DNA of 64,000 bases. Origin: Flammeovirga agarivorans (GTDB taxonomy: Bacteria; Bacteroidota; Bacteroidia; Cytophagales; Flammeovirgaceae). Positions 1 through 8,070 of the stretch are shown here, one piece after another (position 1 is the stretch's first letter; every line of letters starts with the position of its first letter). Below the pieces are notes generated by a model. The model ran no database searches. It worked only from the letters and a program-made list of their open reading frames with translations, and was not told the origin of the DNA. The stretch spans positions 693,449 to 757,448 of the forward strand of contig NZ_JABAIL010000002.1 of NCBI RefSeq assembly GCF_012641475.1, written 5' to 3'. Made by a program: the position numbers and the translations under genes.

Positions 1-293
1 ATTTCTTCAAAAGCTTTTTTCGCTCCTTCAATTGCTTTTTCTTGAGTTTTTGCAGCCTCCATATAAAGTGACGTAATTTCATCTAAGTAATTATCACTTA
101 ATACAAGTCCATGCTCTTTAGATAAGTTTGTCATAATACCACTAAAGGTCTTGCCCGAGCAAGTTCTCAGATAGGTATCAAGGTCAATCTCAACGCCAAA
201 ATCATTGATATATTTAACCATTACATTGGCCGCAATAATCTCACTATCGATAATTACTCCATCACAATCGGAGAAAAAATAGCTAAACTTCAT
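1..293 (-). CDS. HAD-superfamily hydrolase, beta-phosphoglucomutase-like (partial, 3' end outside window)
   Basis: Reading down from the ATG at 293, the protein begins MKFSYFFSDCDGVIIDSE. This is HAD motif I (DxDGVxxDSE), with the catalytic Asp pair at residues 9 and 11. What follows is a helical cap-like segment, as in the phosphoglycolate phosphatase / beta-phosphoglucomutase group. About 97 codons lie in the window; the motifs that would settle the substrate are missing. Its ATG overlaps the stop codon of the upstream MFS gene (TAATG on the minus strand), which suggests translational coupling and one operon. The phosphatase or phosphomutase role is inferred from family only. Confidence 0.8.
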   Translation of the reverse strand, partial: MKFSYFFSDCDGVIIDSEIIAANVMVKYINDFGVEIDLDTYLRTCSGKTFSGIMTNLSKEHGLVLSDNYLDEITSLYMEAAKTQEKAIEGAKKAFEE

Positions 294-1477
294 TATTTAT
301 CTTTTATTGATTTTTCATTTAATGGTGCCATTACAACATATAAAAAGGCAAACATACAGGCTACAGCAGAAGCTATAAATGACCAACCTATTTGCTCTTC
401 TATATTATTATAAATTTCAGCTGAAAGGAATGCACCTACACCAATACCTATTTCTAAAGCGATATACATGGTTGCAATAGCTCTACCTCTATGCAAAGGA
501 TCACTACGATCTATTGTCCACGCATAAACCGTCGGTGAGTTCGTTCCTATACCCAATCCAAGTAATATGGCTGCTGCAAATAATTCTGTTGCAGAAGAAG
601 CTACTCCAATCCAACTTAATGCAAATACCAGTAAGATTGTAGAAAACTTAAGTACGGGTACCCTTCCATATTTATCAGATAGCCTTCCTGCGAAAACTCT
701 AACTAACATAGATGCTCCAGTAAAAAACATAAAAAAGGTCCCTTTATTTTCAATACCTAATTGTTTTGAAAGGTCTGGAATCAATGTTAGAATCACTCCA
801 TAAGAAGTGGTACATAAGAGCATTACAATGGCAGGTGGCAAGGCATTTTTATCGATCACCTCATTTCTTCGAATAATAAAGTGATCCAATTTTAATCGCT
901 CTGGATTCTCTAAGGTTTCTTTCATTCCAAATAAAATTAGAATAGAAACTAATGATATTGCTGAGGAAGCATAAAACATCATATCCAAGCTTGTTTCCAT
1001 TGCTAACCAACTACCAATAATAGGCCCTAACCCTATACCTGTTGACGAACAAAAACCTAGAATTCCTAAAGCTTCTCCTCTTCTATCAAAAGGTACTATA
1101 TCTGCTAAATATGCCGATGTCCCCGTTGGTTTAAACCCTGTAGAGAATCCATGTAAAAAACGGATTAATAAAAATGCAAACGCTGATCCTACAAATGGAT
1201 AAAACAATGTACAGACACAACTAACTAATACACCAAAAACCATTACAGGTACTCTACCAACTCTATCTGTCAGTTTACCACTAAAAGGTCTTGATAGCCC
1301 TGCCGTTACTGTAAATAATGAAATGATTAAACCCTTGTATTCTTCTCCTCCCAATGAGGTTAGATAATCCGGAAGTTCAGGGATTATCATATTGAAGCTT
1401 GTAAAAAATAATAGGGAACTAGTGCAAAGTAACCAGAATTGTAATGTGTAGATATTCTGAACTGTTTGTTTTTCCAT
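293..1477 (-). CDS. MFS transporter, 12-TM drug/sugar efflux type
   Basis: This 394-residue, strongly hydrophobic protein has the major facilitator signature loop in both halves: GKLTDRVGR near residue 67 and GRLSDKYGR near residue 264. That is motif A after TM2 and again after TM8, so the gene is a full 12-helix, two-fold repeated transporter. It sits in the inner membrane and would exchange a small solute against the proton gradient; the substrate cannot be read from the sequence. The stop overlaps the start of the HAD hydrolase by one base, so the two are probably co-transcribed and may act on the same sugar or metabolite (inference). Confidence 0.85.
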   Translation of the reverse strand: MEKQTVQNIYTLQFWLLCTSSLLFFTSFNMIIPELPDYLTSLGGEEYKGLIISLFTVTAGLSRPFSGKLTDRVGRVPVMVFGVLVSCVCTLFYPFVGSAFAFLLIRFLHGFSTGFKPTGTSAYLADIVPFDRRGEALGILGFCSSTGIGLGPIIGSWLAMETSLDMMFYASSAISLVSILILFGMKETLENPERLKLDHFIIRRNEVIDKNALPPAIVMLLCTTSYGVILTLIPDLSKQLGIENKGTFFMFFTGASMLVRVFAGRLSDKYGRVPVLKFSTILLVFALSWIGVASSATELFAAAILLGLGIGTNSPTVYAWTIDRSDPLHRGRAIATMYIALEIGIGVGAFLSAEIYNNIEEQIGWSFIASAVACMFAFLYVVMAPLNEKSIKDK

Positions 1478-1535
1478 AGTGGCACAAATCTCTACAAATT
1501 AATTGAGATATTAGCACAAATAATTTTAAACACTA

Positions 1536-1570
1536 ATAAAAAAAGAGGTAAACATTGCTGCTTACCTCTT
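1536..1570 (-). terminator. Intrinsic terminator after the S1/P1 nuclease gene
   Basis: Inverted repeat AAGAGGTAA (1543-1551) and TTACCTCTT (1562-1570). On the minus strand the hairpin is followed by a run of seven T, directly after the nuclease stop codon. Confidence 0.75.
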
Positions 1571-1593
1571 CCGATAAAGGATATATTTCTTAT

Positions 1594-2382
1594 TTAGCCA
1601 AGTACTTTATTAAGTATACCTGCTAATCGAATTCCACCTTTCATTATTCTCTCTTCTACAGTTTTATAGTGATCGTACATATATCTGTATCCTAATTTTC
1701 CATCACCTACTTCAGCATAAAACTTTGTACATAATGCATGGGACTCATTCATCATATCAATTGTTGTTGCTTTTTGTAGCTCTTCAACTTGTTCTGGAGT
1801 AGCATGATCTGCAAATCTTGCAATCTCTGTAAAACTCAATTCTTTTGAGGTAATCATTTCTGAATCCCATACTCTATGAATATTAGAAGGCTTTCCAAAC
1901 CAAGTTACCTTTACTCTATTTCCTCCTAAGTCACTTTTATGACCTACATGAAAGGGTTGATGAAGGTCTCCAACTAAATGAGTGAGCACTTTAATTGCTC
2001 TAGCTTTTTGTGTTTTAGTAGAATTTTCATTTTCTAAAATGGCTACCATATCATCAATTGCTTTAATGATATCACCTTTAGGGTTTCTTTCAACATCTTC
2101 AAATTTCTCCCCTTCATCGATATTGAAATAGTGCCATGGAGACATAAATGCATATTTTTTATCGGACTTAATATCGTCCATCCAAGTACTTACCATTGGT
2201 AAATATGCAGAGTCACCTAATATTTCTTGTAAAGCTTTTTTTGCCTTTTTATTTAAGTGATTATTTGCAATTTCAGCTACTGCTCTATGCCCATTTTGTC
2301 CCCAAGCAAATACTTTCATATCTGTTGTTAACATCATTAAAAAAGCAAAGAATAGGGTTAATGTAGATTTAATACGGAACAT
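1594..2382 (-). CDS. S1/P1-type zinc-dependent nuclease, secreted
   Basis: The protein (262 residues from the chosen start) has a signal peptide ending ...KVFA, so the mature protein would begin with Trp (WGQNGHRAVAEIA). In the S1/P1 family the N-terminal Trp and the following His help bind the trinuclear zinc site, so this cleavage point fits the family well. Further family motifs are SPWHYFN, LTHLVGDLHQPFHVGH and the NIHRVWDSEMI segment, which carry the other His/Asp zinc ligands. It should degrade single-stranded DNA or RNA and 3'-nucleotides in the periplasm or outside the cell. The frame stays open to 2472, but the internal Met at 2382 directly precedes the signal peptide and is taken as the start. 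Confidence 0.9.
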   Translation of the reverse strand: MFRIKSTLTLFFAFLMMLTTDMKVFAWGQNGHRAVAEIANNHLNKKAKKALQEILGDSAYLPMVSTWMDDIKSDKKYAFMSPWHYFNIDEGEKFEDVERNPKGDIIKAIDDMVAILENENSTKTQKARAIKVLTHLVGDLHQPFHVGHKSDLGGNRVKVTWFGKPSNIHRVWDSEMITSKELSFTEIARFADHATPEQVEELQKATTIDMMNESHALCTKFYAEVGDGKLGYRYMYDHYKTVEERIMKGGIRLAGILNKVLG

Positions 2383-2554
2383 TTTAAATTGATTGGTTAA
2401 ATTTTTGTTCTTAAAACGGACACAAGATAAAGGGTAGTAATAGGCCATCAAAAAAAACCTAGAATTATTCAATTAATCTTTGTAAAATTGACATATAGTT
2501 ACAACTATTTGTCTTAGTATAGATTATTACTCTATCAATTTATTATTAAAAATC

Positions 2555-3154
2555 ATGAAAAAAATTCTAGCAATTATTTGCGGATTACTCTTAATCGGCG
2601 CGACAGCCAATGCACAATCAGGTCTTATTAGCCTTGGTGTTAAAGGTGGTATTGGTGCATCTAACTACGACTTAAGCAACGCTGCTGGTGTTTCTACAGA
2701 AGGAACAGCATCATGGCATGTTGGTGGTATGTTCAGAACAAACATTCCTGTATTACCAATTTATGCTCAGGTAGAAGCACTATACTCAAGAGTTGGTGGT
2801 AAAATCTCTATCGCTGGTGGTGTTGAGCAAGACACTTACATCAATAGATTTGATGTGCCAATCGTAGCAGGTTTAAAATTTGGTTTATTAGGAATTAGCG
2901 GTAGAGTTTTCGGTGGTGCTGTAGCTCAAGCTAACTTATCGGACAACTTTAGTGACATCTCAAGCGACATCAAAACTGAAAGCTTCGTTTGGGGATGGCA
3001 AGCAGGTATCGGTGCAGATATCAGAAAATTAACTGTAGACGTTAAGTATGAAGCAGGTTCAGATTTAATTACTGAACAAACTGGTGCTCCTTCTATCAAG
3101 TCAACACAATGGATTGTTTCATTAGGTTGGTTCTTTGGTGGTGGAGACGACTAA
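2555..3154 (+). CDS. Outer-membrane beta-barrel protein (porin-family, OmpW/PorT-like fold)
   Basis: A 199-residue protein with a clear signal peptide (cleavage after ...ATANAQ) and a mature part built of alternating Gly-rich amphipathic strands ending in an aromatic residue (WIVSLGWFFGGG...). This is the usual look of the small 8-stranded Bacteroidetes outer-membrane barrels. No enzymatic motif is present and the specific role is unknown. It stands alone, divergent from the nuclease and convergent with the next gene, with a shared terminator at its 3' end. Confidence 0.75.
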   Translation: MKKILAIICGLLLIGATANAQSGLISLGVKGGIGASNYDLSNAAGVSTEGTASWHVGGMFRTNIPVLPIYAQVEALYSRVGGKISIAGGVEQDTYINRFDVPIVAGLKFGLLGISGRVFGGAVAQANLSDNFSDISSDIKTESFVWGWQAGIGADIRKLTVDVKYEAGSDLITEQTGAPSIKSTQWIVSLGWFFGGGDD

Positions 3155-3175
3155 AAACCCACAAAGTATTACAAT

Positions 3176-3218
3176 AAAAAAGACCTTCTTGAGATCTATT
3201 TCAAGAAGGTCTTTTTTT
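3176..3218. terminator. Bidirectional intrinsic terminator
   Basis: A perfect 12-bp stem (AGACCTTCTTGA at 3181-3192, TCAAGAAGGTCT at 3201-3212) is flanked by A-tracts and T-tracts. It can end transcription of the barrel gene on the plus strand and of the DUF6089-type gene on the minus strand. Confidence 0.85.
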
Positions 3219-3921
3219 ATCTTGGTGTATCTGGACAATTTACATTGAGTATGTTATAACTGAGTGTAAAGCCAAGGAAGTAATAATTATCTCTCCAGGA
3301 TGGGTAGACAGTTTGTTCTCCAACTGGAGCATCTGGTCCTCCTCGATAGATTGTATCAGTATTATCTGTCCATAACGGTTTTGTGATACTAAACTCCATC
3401 CCGAAGTCCCAATAAGTTGATATTCTCTTTTTAAAACCAATACCTAAAGGTAGTGTAATAGCCCAAGGCAATTCAGCTCCACTGTAAGTTGTTTCAATAA
3501 CTGGGAATACCCCACCTCCTAATTCCATAAAGAAATAAGGAGTAAAATTATCTTTCTTTCTTTTATCCTGTCTGAAATCTAAAAAGTTGTATTCAAAACC
3601 TGTAGCAACATTAATCATCACATTCTGAAATGATGCTTGTCTACCTTGATGTATAGGTTTATCGAAATGTATATCACTCCCTGCATTCCAAGAAACATTC
3701 AAGTCTGTTCTCCACTGCAGAAAGTTATTCATATTATACTTTCCAAATGCTTTTACTCCTACTCTATAATCTGCGGGATGAGGTACCGGAGAAACGTCTC
3801 CAGAGTATCCTGTTGCACCAACCGCACCTCCAACAACCCAATATTGAGCATTTGATACATTATTAAAACCAAGAAGAAGTAAAAAAGTTGATAGTAATAA
3901 TTTAAAAAAGCTTCTTTTCAT
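3217..3921 (-). CDS. DUF6089-like outer-membrane barrel protein
   Basis: The protein has 234 residues, with a signal peptide ending ...NVSNAQ. The mature region starts YWVVGGAVGATGYSGDVSP, the pattern I associate with the DUF6089 family (N-terminal GGxxGxxxYxGD). It then alternates strands and turns to a C-terminal YYFLGFTLSYNI strand. Function is not known; family members are outer-membrane proteins, some linked to cell-envelope assembly. The next gene upstream on the same strand is a distant paralogue with the same layout, separated by a terminator-like hairpin. Family assignment is from memory of the N-terminal pattern. Confidence 0.65.
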   Translation of the reverse strand: MKRSFFKLLLSTFLLLLGFNNVSNAQYWVVGGAVGATGYSGDVSPVPHPADYRVGVKAFGKYNMNNFLQWRTDLNVSWNAGSDIHFDKPIHQGRQASFQNVMINVATGFEYNFLDFRQDKRKKDNFTPYFFMELGGGVFPVIETTYSGAELPWAITLPLGIGFKKRISTYWDFGMEFSITKPLWTDNTDTIYRGGPDAPVGEQTVYPSWRDNYYFLGFTLSYNILNVNCPDTPR

Positions 3922-3947
3922 ACTTAATCATTTAAAGTTTAAATGTA

Positions 3948-3983
3948 CAAAAAAGCCCGTACAGATAACATCTGAACGGACTT
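3948..3983 (-). terminator. Intrinsic terminator between the two barrel genes
   Basis: On the minus strand, AAGTCCGT and ACGGGCTT form a stem with an inner CAGAT/ATCTG extension, followed by a T-run. It lies just downstream of the gene ending at 4005. Confidence 0.7.
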
Positions 3984-4004
3984 TTGTGTTGAATTTTTTT
4001 AGGT

Positions 4005-4775
4005 TTAACGGAATTTAGGCATCTTAATCGTACCTCCCATGATGTAACTTAGATTCACACCTAATGTCATAAAAACGTCATTAAGTTCCTCAAAAGTACT
4101 ACCGTTAATACTGTTATCAATTCCGTCTAATTTATCACTTCCAGAATAGTTAAACGCTGCCTCAACACCAATATCCATGTGTGTTGATAATTTATATCTT
4201 ATACCAAGAGATACAGGAATTACATAAGTAACAAAAGATTCTTTTTGTGTTCCAGAAAGTATCTCTCCTTGATAATTAGGGTCAGGGTTTTGTTTCACTG
4301 TAGACGTACCGAACAAAGCACCAACACCTAAACCAATATATGGAATCGGAATTTTTGGTCTTCTATAGTATACACCTGCATTGGGAAACAAATCAATAAG
4401 TCCTTGTAGGTTTAACTGGGCGGCATAAGAGTTAAACTCTAAGCCTCTATTTTCATTTCTTCCAGCATCTTTATCACTACCGGCAAAAAAGTTATTACCT
4501 AGTGATGCTCTTGCTGTAATTCTCGGTGCATATCTCTTTTGAACAAAACCGCCAAAATTGGCTCTAGTGTTACTCCAATCGATACTACCTTTACTTGGTG
4601 TTGGTGATAGGTCTCCCATAAAACTGGTTGTCGTAATCATACCACCATAACTCCAATACCTTTTCTTAGCTGTAAATCTCGCTCTACCTTTTACACCTTG
4701 TGCTGAAACTTCAGACATGGCGAAAAATAAAATTGCGAAGAACAATACAACTTTATAACAGTTCTTGATATTCAT
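4005..4775 (-). CDS. DUF6089-like outer-membrane barrel protein, second copy
   Basis: A 256-residue exported protein (signal peptide to ...SEVSAQG) with the segment YWSYGGMITTTSFMGDLSPTP, which parallels YWVVGGAVGATGYSGDVSPVP in the neighbouring gene. It continues as a barrel with a C-terminal VNLSYIMGG strand. A charged insertion (KGRARFTAKKR) lies just after the signal peptide. The two genes are probably an ancient tandem duplication. Role unknown; a structural or assembly role in the outer membrane is the most that can be inferred. Confidence 0.65.
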   Translation of the reverse strand: MNIKNCYKVVLFFAILFFAMSEVSAQGVKGRARFTAKKRYWSYGGMITTTSFMGDLSPTPSKGSIDWSNTRANFGGFVQKRYAPRITARASLGNNFFAGSDKDAGRNENRGLEFNSYAAQLNLQGLIDLFPNAGVYYRRPKIPIPYIGLGVGALFGTSTVKQNPDPNYQGEILSGTQKESFVTYVIPVSLGIRYKLSTHMDIGVEAAFNYSGSDKLDGIDNSINGSTFEELNDVFMTLGVNLSYIMGGTIKMPKFR

Positions 4776-4996
4776 TTTAGAACAGATAAACTTTTATTCT
4801 AAATCCTTATTTCAAGGACGCTTAATCAGACTAAACAGTAATTATATTATTCACCGTTTATATTATAACACACGTTTTGTGCCAAAAAAATTCTCTTTTA
4901 CCCAAAAAAACTATTGATGATGAAGAAAATAAAAGCCAAATGAATGCACATAATAGTGCAAATATATTATTTCAGTAGTTATTTTTTTCTTAAATG

Positions 4997-5905
4997 TCAC
5001 ACTTTATTTTCTAATACTTTCGACATCCCTTCGTCAAAGCCTATTGGTTCATAGCCTAATACTTCAATTGCTTTACTAATGTCAAAACCGGTTTTCAGAG
5101 GACGTCGTCCATGCTCTTTAAACACACTTGCATTAACAGGTTCAATTAAATTATCGTCTAAATTTAAGAAACTTGCCACTTTTAAAGAAATATCAAAGGG
5201 AGTTAATTTATCTTTCCCTGAAATATGAAAAATCCCCCCTACTTTTTTTTCATAAGAAAGTATACAGCCTTCCGCTAAATCATCTACAAATGTAGGAGTT
5301 CTCAATTGGTCTTCCACTACTTTTATTGGTTCTTTTGCTTCTAACTTCCCCTTAACCCATAGCATAATATTAGAACGACTCATGTCTTTTACTTGACCAT
5401 AAACTAAACATGTACGAATGATTGTTTTAATGATCGAAGAGGTATCCTCTAATATTAATTGTTCGGCTTTTAATTTAGTTTCACCATAAAAATTGGGTGG
5501 ATTACAATCATCCTCTTCACTGTAAGGGCCTTTATCTCCTTCAAAAACAAAATCTGTAGAAAGGAAAATAAATTGTTTTACATTGTTATCGCGGGAAGCA
5601 TTTAATAATAATTCGGTTGCCTTTGTATTTACTTGTATTGCTAGCTCTGGGTTGTCTTCACAATCTTCAACTCTAGACATAGCAGCTCCATGAATTATCA
5701 CATCGGGTTTCACTTCACGAATAAGATTATCAATCTGTACTTTATCAACCAAGTCTACATTGTGATATTTATAACCTTTTTCATTAAATCTATCTTTTCC
5801 TCTTCCGGTTGCAAATACCTCTATATTTCCCCTTAATTTTAGTAATTTCAGTAAGGATTGACCAAGTAAACCATTTGATCCTGTGATAAGTACTCTATTT
5901 TCCAT
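4997..5905 (-). CDS. RmlD-like sugar-nucleotide reductase (extended SDR family)
   Basis: The protein (302 residues) starts with a Rossmann nucleotide-binding loop, ITGSNGLLGQSLL (TGxxGxxG). It continues with GAAMSRVEDCEDNP and NTKATELL, then STDFVFEG and the catalytic YxxxK pair in YGETKLKAEQ. This order is that of dTDP-4-dehydrorhamnose reductase (RmlD) and related NAD(P)-dependent sugar-nucleotide reductases. No rml partners lie beside it, so the exact substrate is open. Transcribed alone, with a 136-bp divergent region shared with clpS. Confidence 0.75.
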   Translation of the reverse strand: MENRVLITGSNGLLGQSLLKLLKLRGNIEVFATGRGKDRFNEKGYKYHNVDLVDKVQIDNLIREVKPDVIIHGAAMSRVEDCEDNPELAIQVNTKATELLLNASRDNNVKQFIFLSTDFVFEGDKGPYSEEDDCNPPNFYGETKLKAEQLILEDTSSIIKTIIRTCLVYGQVKDMSRSNIMLWVKGKLEAKEPIKVVEDQLRTPTFVDDLAEGCILSYEKKVGGIFHISGKDKLTPFDISLKVASFLNLDDNLIEPVNASVFKEHGRRPLKTGFDISKAIEVLGYEPIGFDEGMSKVLENKV

Positions 5906-6008
5906 ATATTGTAAATTAAATTTTTATCATTTTGTACTATTAACGCAAACTATACAATTATTATAATTGTTATGGTATGTGTAATTAGAAATTTATGATG
6001 ATGATTTG

Positions 6009-6016
6009 TAAATTTG
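6009..6016 (+). promoter_or_regulatory. Predicted -7 promoter box for clpS-recR
   Basis: TAAATTTG matches the Bacteroidetes -7 consensus TAnnTTTG and lies 25 bp upstream of the clpS ATG. No convincing -33 TTG was located. Confidence 0.5.
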
Positions 6017-6041
6017 CAACTTCAAATCTTATTACTTTCTT

Positions 6042-6332
6042 ATGGTAAAATTTGCAACTCAAAGTGATACTGAAGTTCAAGAGTTAGAAGAGGTAGAAAC
6101 TGACTCAGAATTTAACCGCGAACTTGTGGTCTTTAATGATGATGTGAATACTTTTGATCATGTTATTGATGCATTGATTCAAATTTGTAAACACACTACA
6201 CACCAAGCAGAACAATGTACGTGGATTATTCACTATAATGGGAAATGTGCTGTTAAAAACGGTACTTTCGACGAACTTGCTCCTATGCGTAGATCTATGT
6301 CTGATCGTGGCATATCTGCCGAAATTCTTTAA
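6042..6332 (+). CDS. clpS: ATP-dependent Clp protease adaptor ClpS
   Basis: A 96-residue protein with the ClpS core: LVVFNDDVNTFDHVIDAL (the family's NDxxN/TxxxV face, which receives N-degron side chains), then the helix with HTTHQAEQCTWIIHYNGKC. ClpS binds the N-terminal domain of ClpA/ClpC and delivers N-end-rule substrates to the ClpP protease in the cytoplasm. The family usually has Met/His contacts in the HxxGxA segment; here that segment reads HTTHQAEQ, a slight variant common outside Proteobacteria. It precedes recR by 25 bp on the same strand, probably one transcript. Confidence 0.85.
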   Translation: MVKFATQSDTEVQELEEVETDSEFNRELVVFNDDVNTFDHVIDALIQICKHTTHQAEQCTWIIHYNGKCAVKNGTFDELAPMRRSMSDRGISAEIL

Positions 6333-6357
6333 TTATCTCATATAAATTGCATCCATT

Positions 6358-6963
6358 GTGTTAAACCTTCCTTCTAAATCGTTAGAACAAGCGGTAGAAA
6401 ATTTGTCTAAACTTCCGGGTATAGGTAAAAAAACTGCTCTAAGATTGGCATTACACATTTTAAAAGAGGATGAATTATATGCTAAAGATTTAGCTACATC
6501 AATTGCAAGCTTAAAGCTTAATGTAAAGTTCTGTAAGAAATGTCACAACATCTCTGATCATGAAATTTGTGGAATTTGTAGCAATCCCTCTAGGGATATC
6601 CATACCTTGTGTGTTGTTGAAAATATGTCTGATGTCCTCGCAATAGAATCAACCGGTGCTTACAAAGGTTTATACCATGTATTAAATGGTGTAATATCTC
6701 CATTACAAGGAATCACACCCGCTGACTTAACTATTGAACACCTCATTGAACGAGTACATAATGAAGACATTAATGAAGTTATTTTTGCATTAAACGCAAG
6801 TTTAGATGGAGATACCACCGCCTTTTTTATTCGTCAGCAATTAGAACCTATTACTATCTTGAAAATGAGTAACATCGCAAGAGGTATTCCAGTAGGTGGA
6901 GCATTAGAATTTGCTGATGAGCTTACCTTAGGTAGGTCGATCTCCGAAAGAACAAACCTATAA
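6358..6963 (+). CDS. recR: Recombination mediator RecR
   Basis: The protein has 201 residues, the usual RecR length. In order: the helix-hairpin-helix LSKLPGIGKKTALRLALHIL (residues 17-36), a C4 zinc finger CKKCHNISDHEICGIC, the Toprim segment LCVVENMSDVLAIESTGAYKG, and a C-terminal Walker-B-like region. RecR works with RecO and RecF to load RecA on gapped DNA. The start codon is GTG at 6358; it gives the conserved N-terminus and no ATG nearby does. It follows clpS and ends at a strong shared terminator. Confidence 0.95.
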   Translation: MLNLPSKSLEQAVENLSKLPGIGKKTALRLALHILKEDELYAKDLATSIASLKLNVKFCKKCHNISDHEICGICSNPSRDIHTLCVVENMSDVLAIESTGAYKGLYHVLNGVISPLQGITPADLTIEHLIERVHNEDINEVIFALNASLDGDTTAFFIRQQLEPITILKMSNIARGIPVGGALEFADELTLGRSISERTNL

Positions 6964-6966
6964 AGT

Positions 6967-7004
6967 AAAAAGCCGAACACTTTTAATATCGTGTTCGGCT
7001 TTTT
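6967..7004. terminator. Bidirectional intrinsic terminator between recR and tatC
   Basis: Perfect inverted repeat AAAAAGCCGAACAC (6967-6980) and GTGTTCGGCTTTTT (6991-7004). It has A- and T-tracts on both sides and serves both convergent genes. Confidence 0.9.
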
Positions 7005-7019
7005 ATTTATTTCTAATTT

Positions 7020-7853
7020 CTAGATTTTTCTTAAAGCTTTCTTTGCGGCCTTCTCTTTTCTTTTCAGCACTCTTGCACTAATATGAATACTAATTTCATA
7101 CAATAACATTATTGGACCTGCAATTAATATCTGTGTGATAGGATCTGGAGGAGTGATGATAGCTGAAATAATAAGAATGATCACAATTGCATGTCTCCTA
7201 TAATCCTTCATACTCTCTGGTGTTACCAAATCTGATTTTGATAACACAAAAACCACCATTGGTAATTGAAACATTACTCCACTTGATAGAACGATCATAG
7301 ATAATGTGGAAATGTAAGAGGATATATCAAATTCATTTAAGACCGTTTCATCAATTTGATAATTCGAAAGGAAATTAATAGCTAATGGCGATACAATATA
7401 ATATCCAAACAAAATCCCTACGATAAACAGGAAGCTTACAAAGAAAGTCGCTCCTGTAGTAGCACTCTGTTCATTATCATATAATGCTGGCTTTACAAAT
7501 CGCCAAACCTCCCAGAAAGTGTAAGGGAAAGCGAAAATTAATCCAATCACTACCGAAGACATTATATGCATAGCAAACTGCCCGGTCATTGTCCTACTCT
7601 GAATCGTAAATGGCAGACTCTGAATACATAAAGCATCAGTGTTCATATAATGCGACAATTCACATAACCATTGATAAGTAGGAAAATCTAATCGAGACGG
7701 TCCTAATATAATTACATTAAATACAAATGATTTTGAAAGAAAGGCAATTACTGAAAAGATGAAAATTGACCCTACCCCTCTCATAATATGCCATCTTAGT
7801 TCTTCTAAATGATCTAAGAACGACATTTCTTGTTCTTCTTTATTTTCTGCCAT
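7020..7853 (-). CDS. tatC: Sec-independent protein translocase TatC
   Basis: From ATG 7853 the protein has 277 residues. It opens with the cytoplasmic signature MSFLDHLEELRWHIMRG, which in TatC helps recognise twin-arginine signal peptides. Six hydrophobic segments follow, as expected for TatC, with the periplasmic region after TM1 carrying a Cys-containing insertion. It is the receptor and core of the Tat pathway for folded proteins. The open frame extends to 7889, but only through a TTG codon, so the ATG start giving MAENKEEQ is preferred. No tatA/B gene lies beside it. Confidence 0.93.
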   Translation of the reverse strand: MAENKEEQEMSFLDHLEELRWHIMRGVGSIFIFSVIAFLSKSFVFNVIILGPSRLDFPTYQWLCELSHYMNTDALCIQSLPFTIQSRTMTGQFAMHIMSSVVIGLIFAFPYTFWEVWRFVKPALYDNEQSATTGATFFVSFLFIVGILFGYYIVSPLAINFLSNYQIDETVLNEFDISSYISTLSMIVLSSGVMFQLPMVVFVLSKSDLVTPESMKDYRRHAIVIILIISAIITPPDPITQILIAGPIMLLYEISIHISARVLKRKEKAAKKALRKI

Positions 7854-8070
7854 TTGTTTGTTTATTTCAACTTTTGTGAAACGATGCAAAGGTCGTTAAT
7901 TTGAGGCAATTCGCATAATTTTACTAAATATCTATATTAGAATACTTGTAAATAAGAGAGTATTCTTTCTAATTTCGTAATTTCAATATTGAGAGACTCA
8001 ACATAAGATATTAATACATTCATATTTCTCATTGAAAATAGAAATGAATGTAGAGCACATCATTTAAATT

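Noticed and set aside
2383-2472. 30-residue N-terminal extension of the S1/P1 nuclease
   Set aside because: It would bury the signal peptide; the internal Met at 2382 gives a proper one ending just before the conserved Trp.
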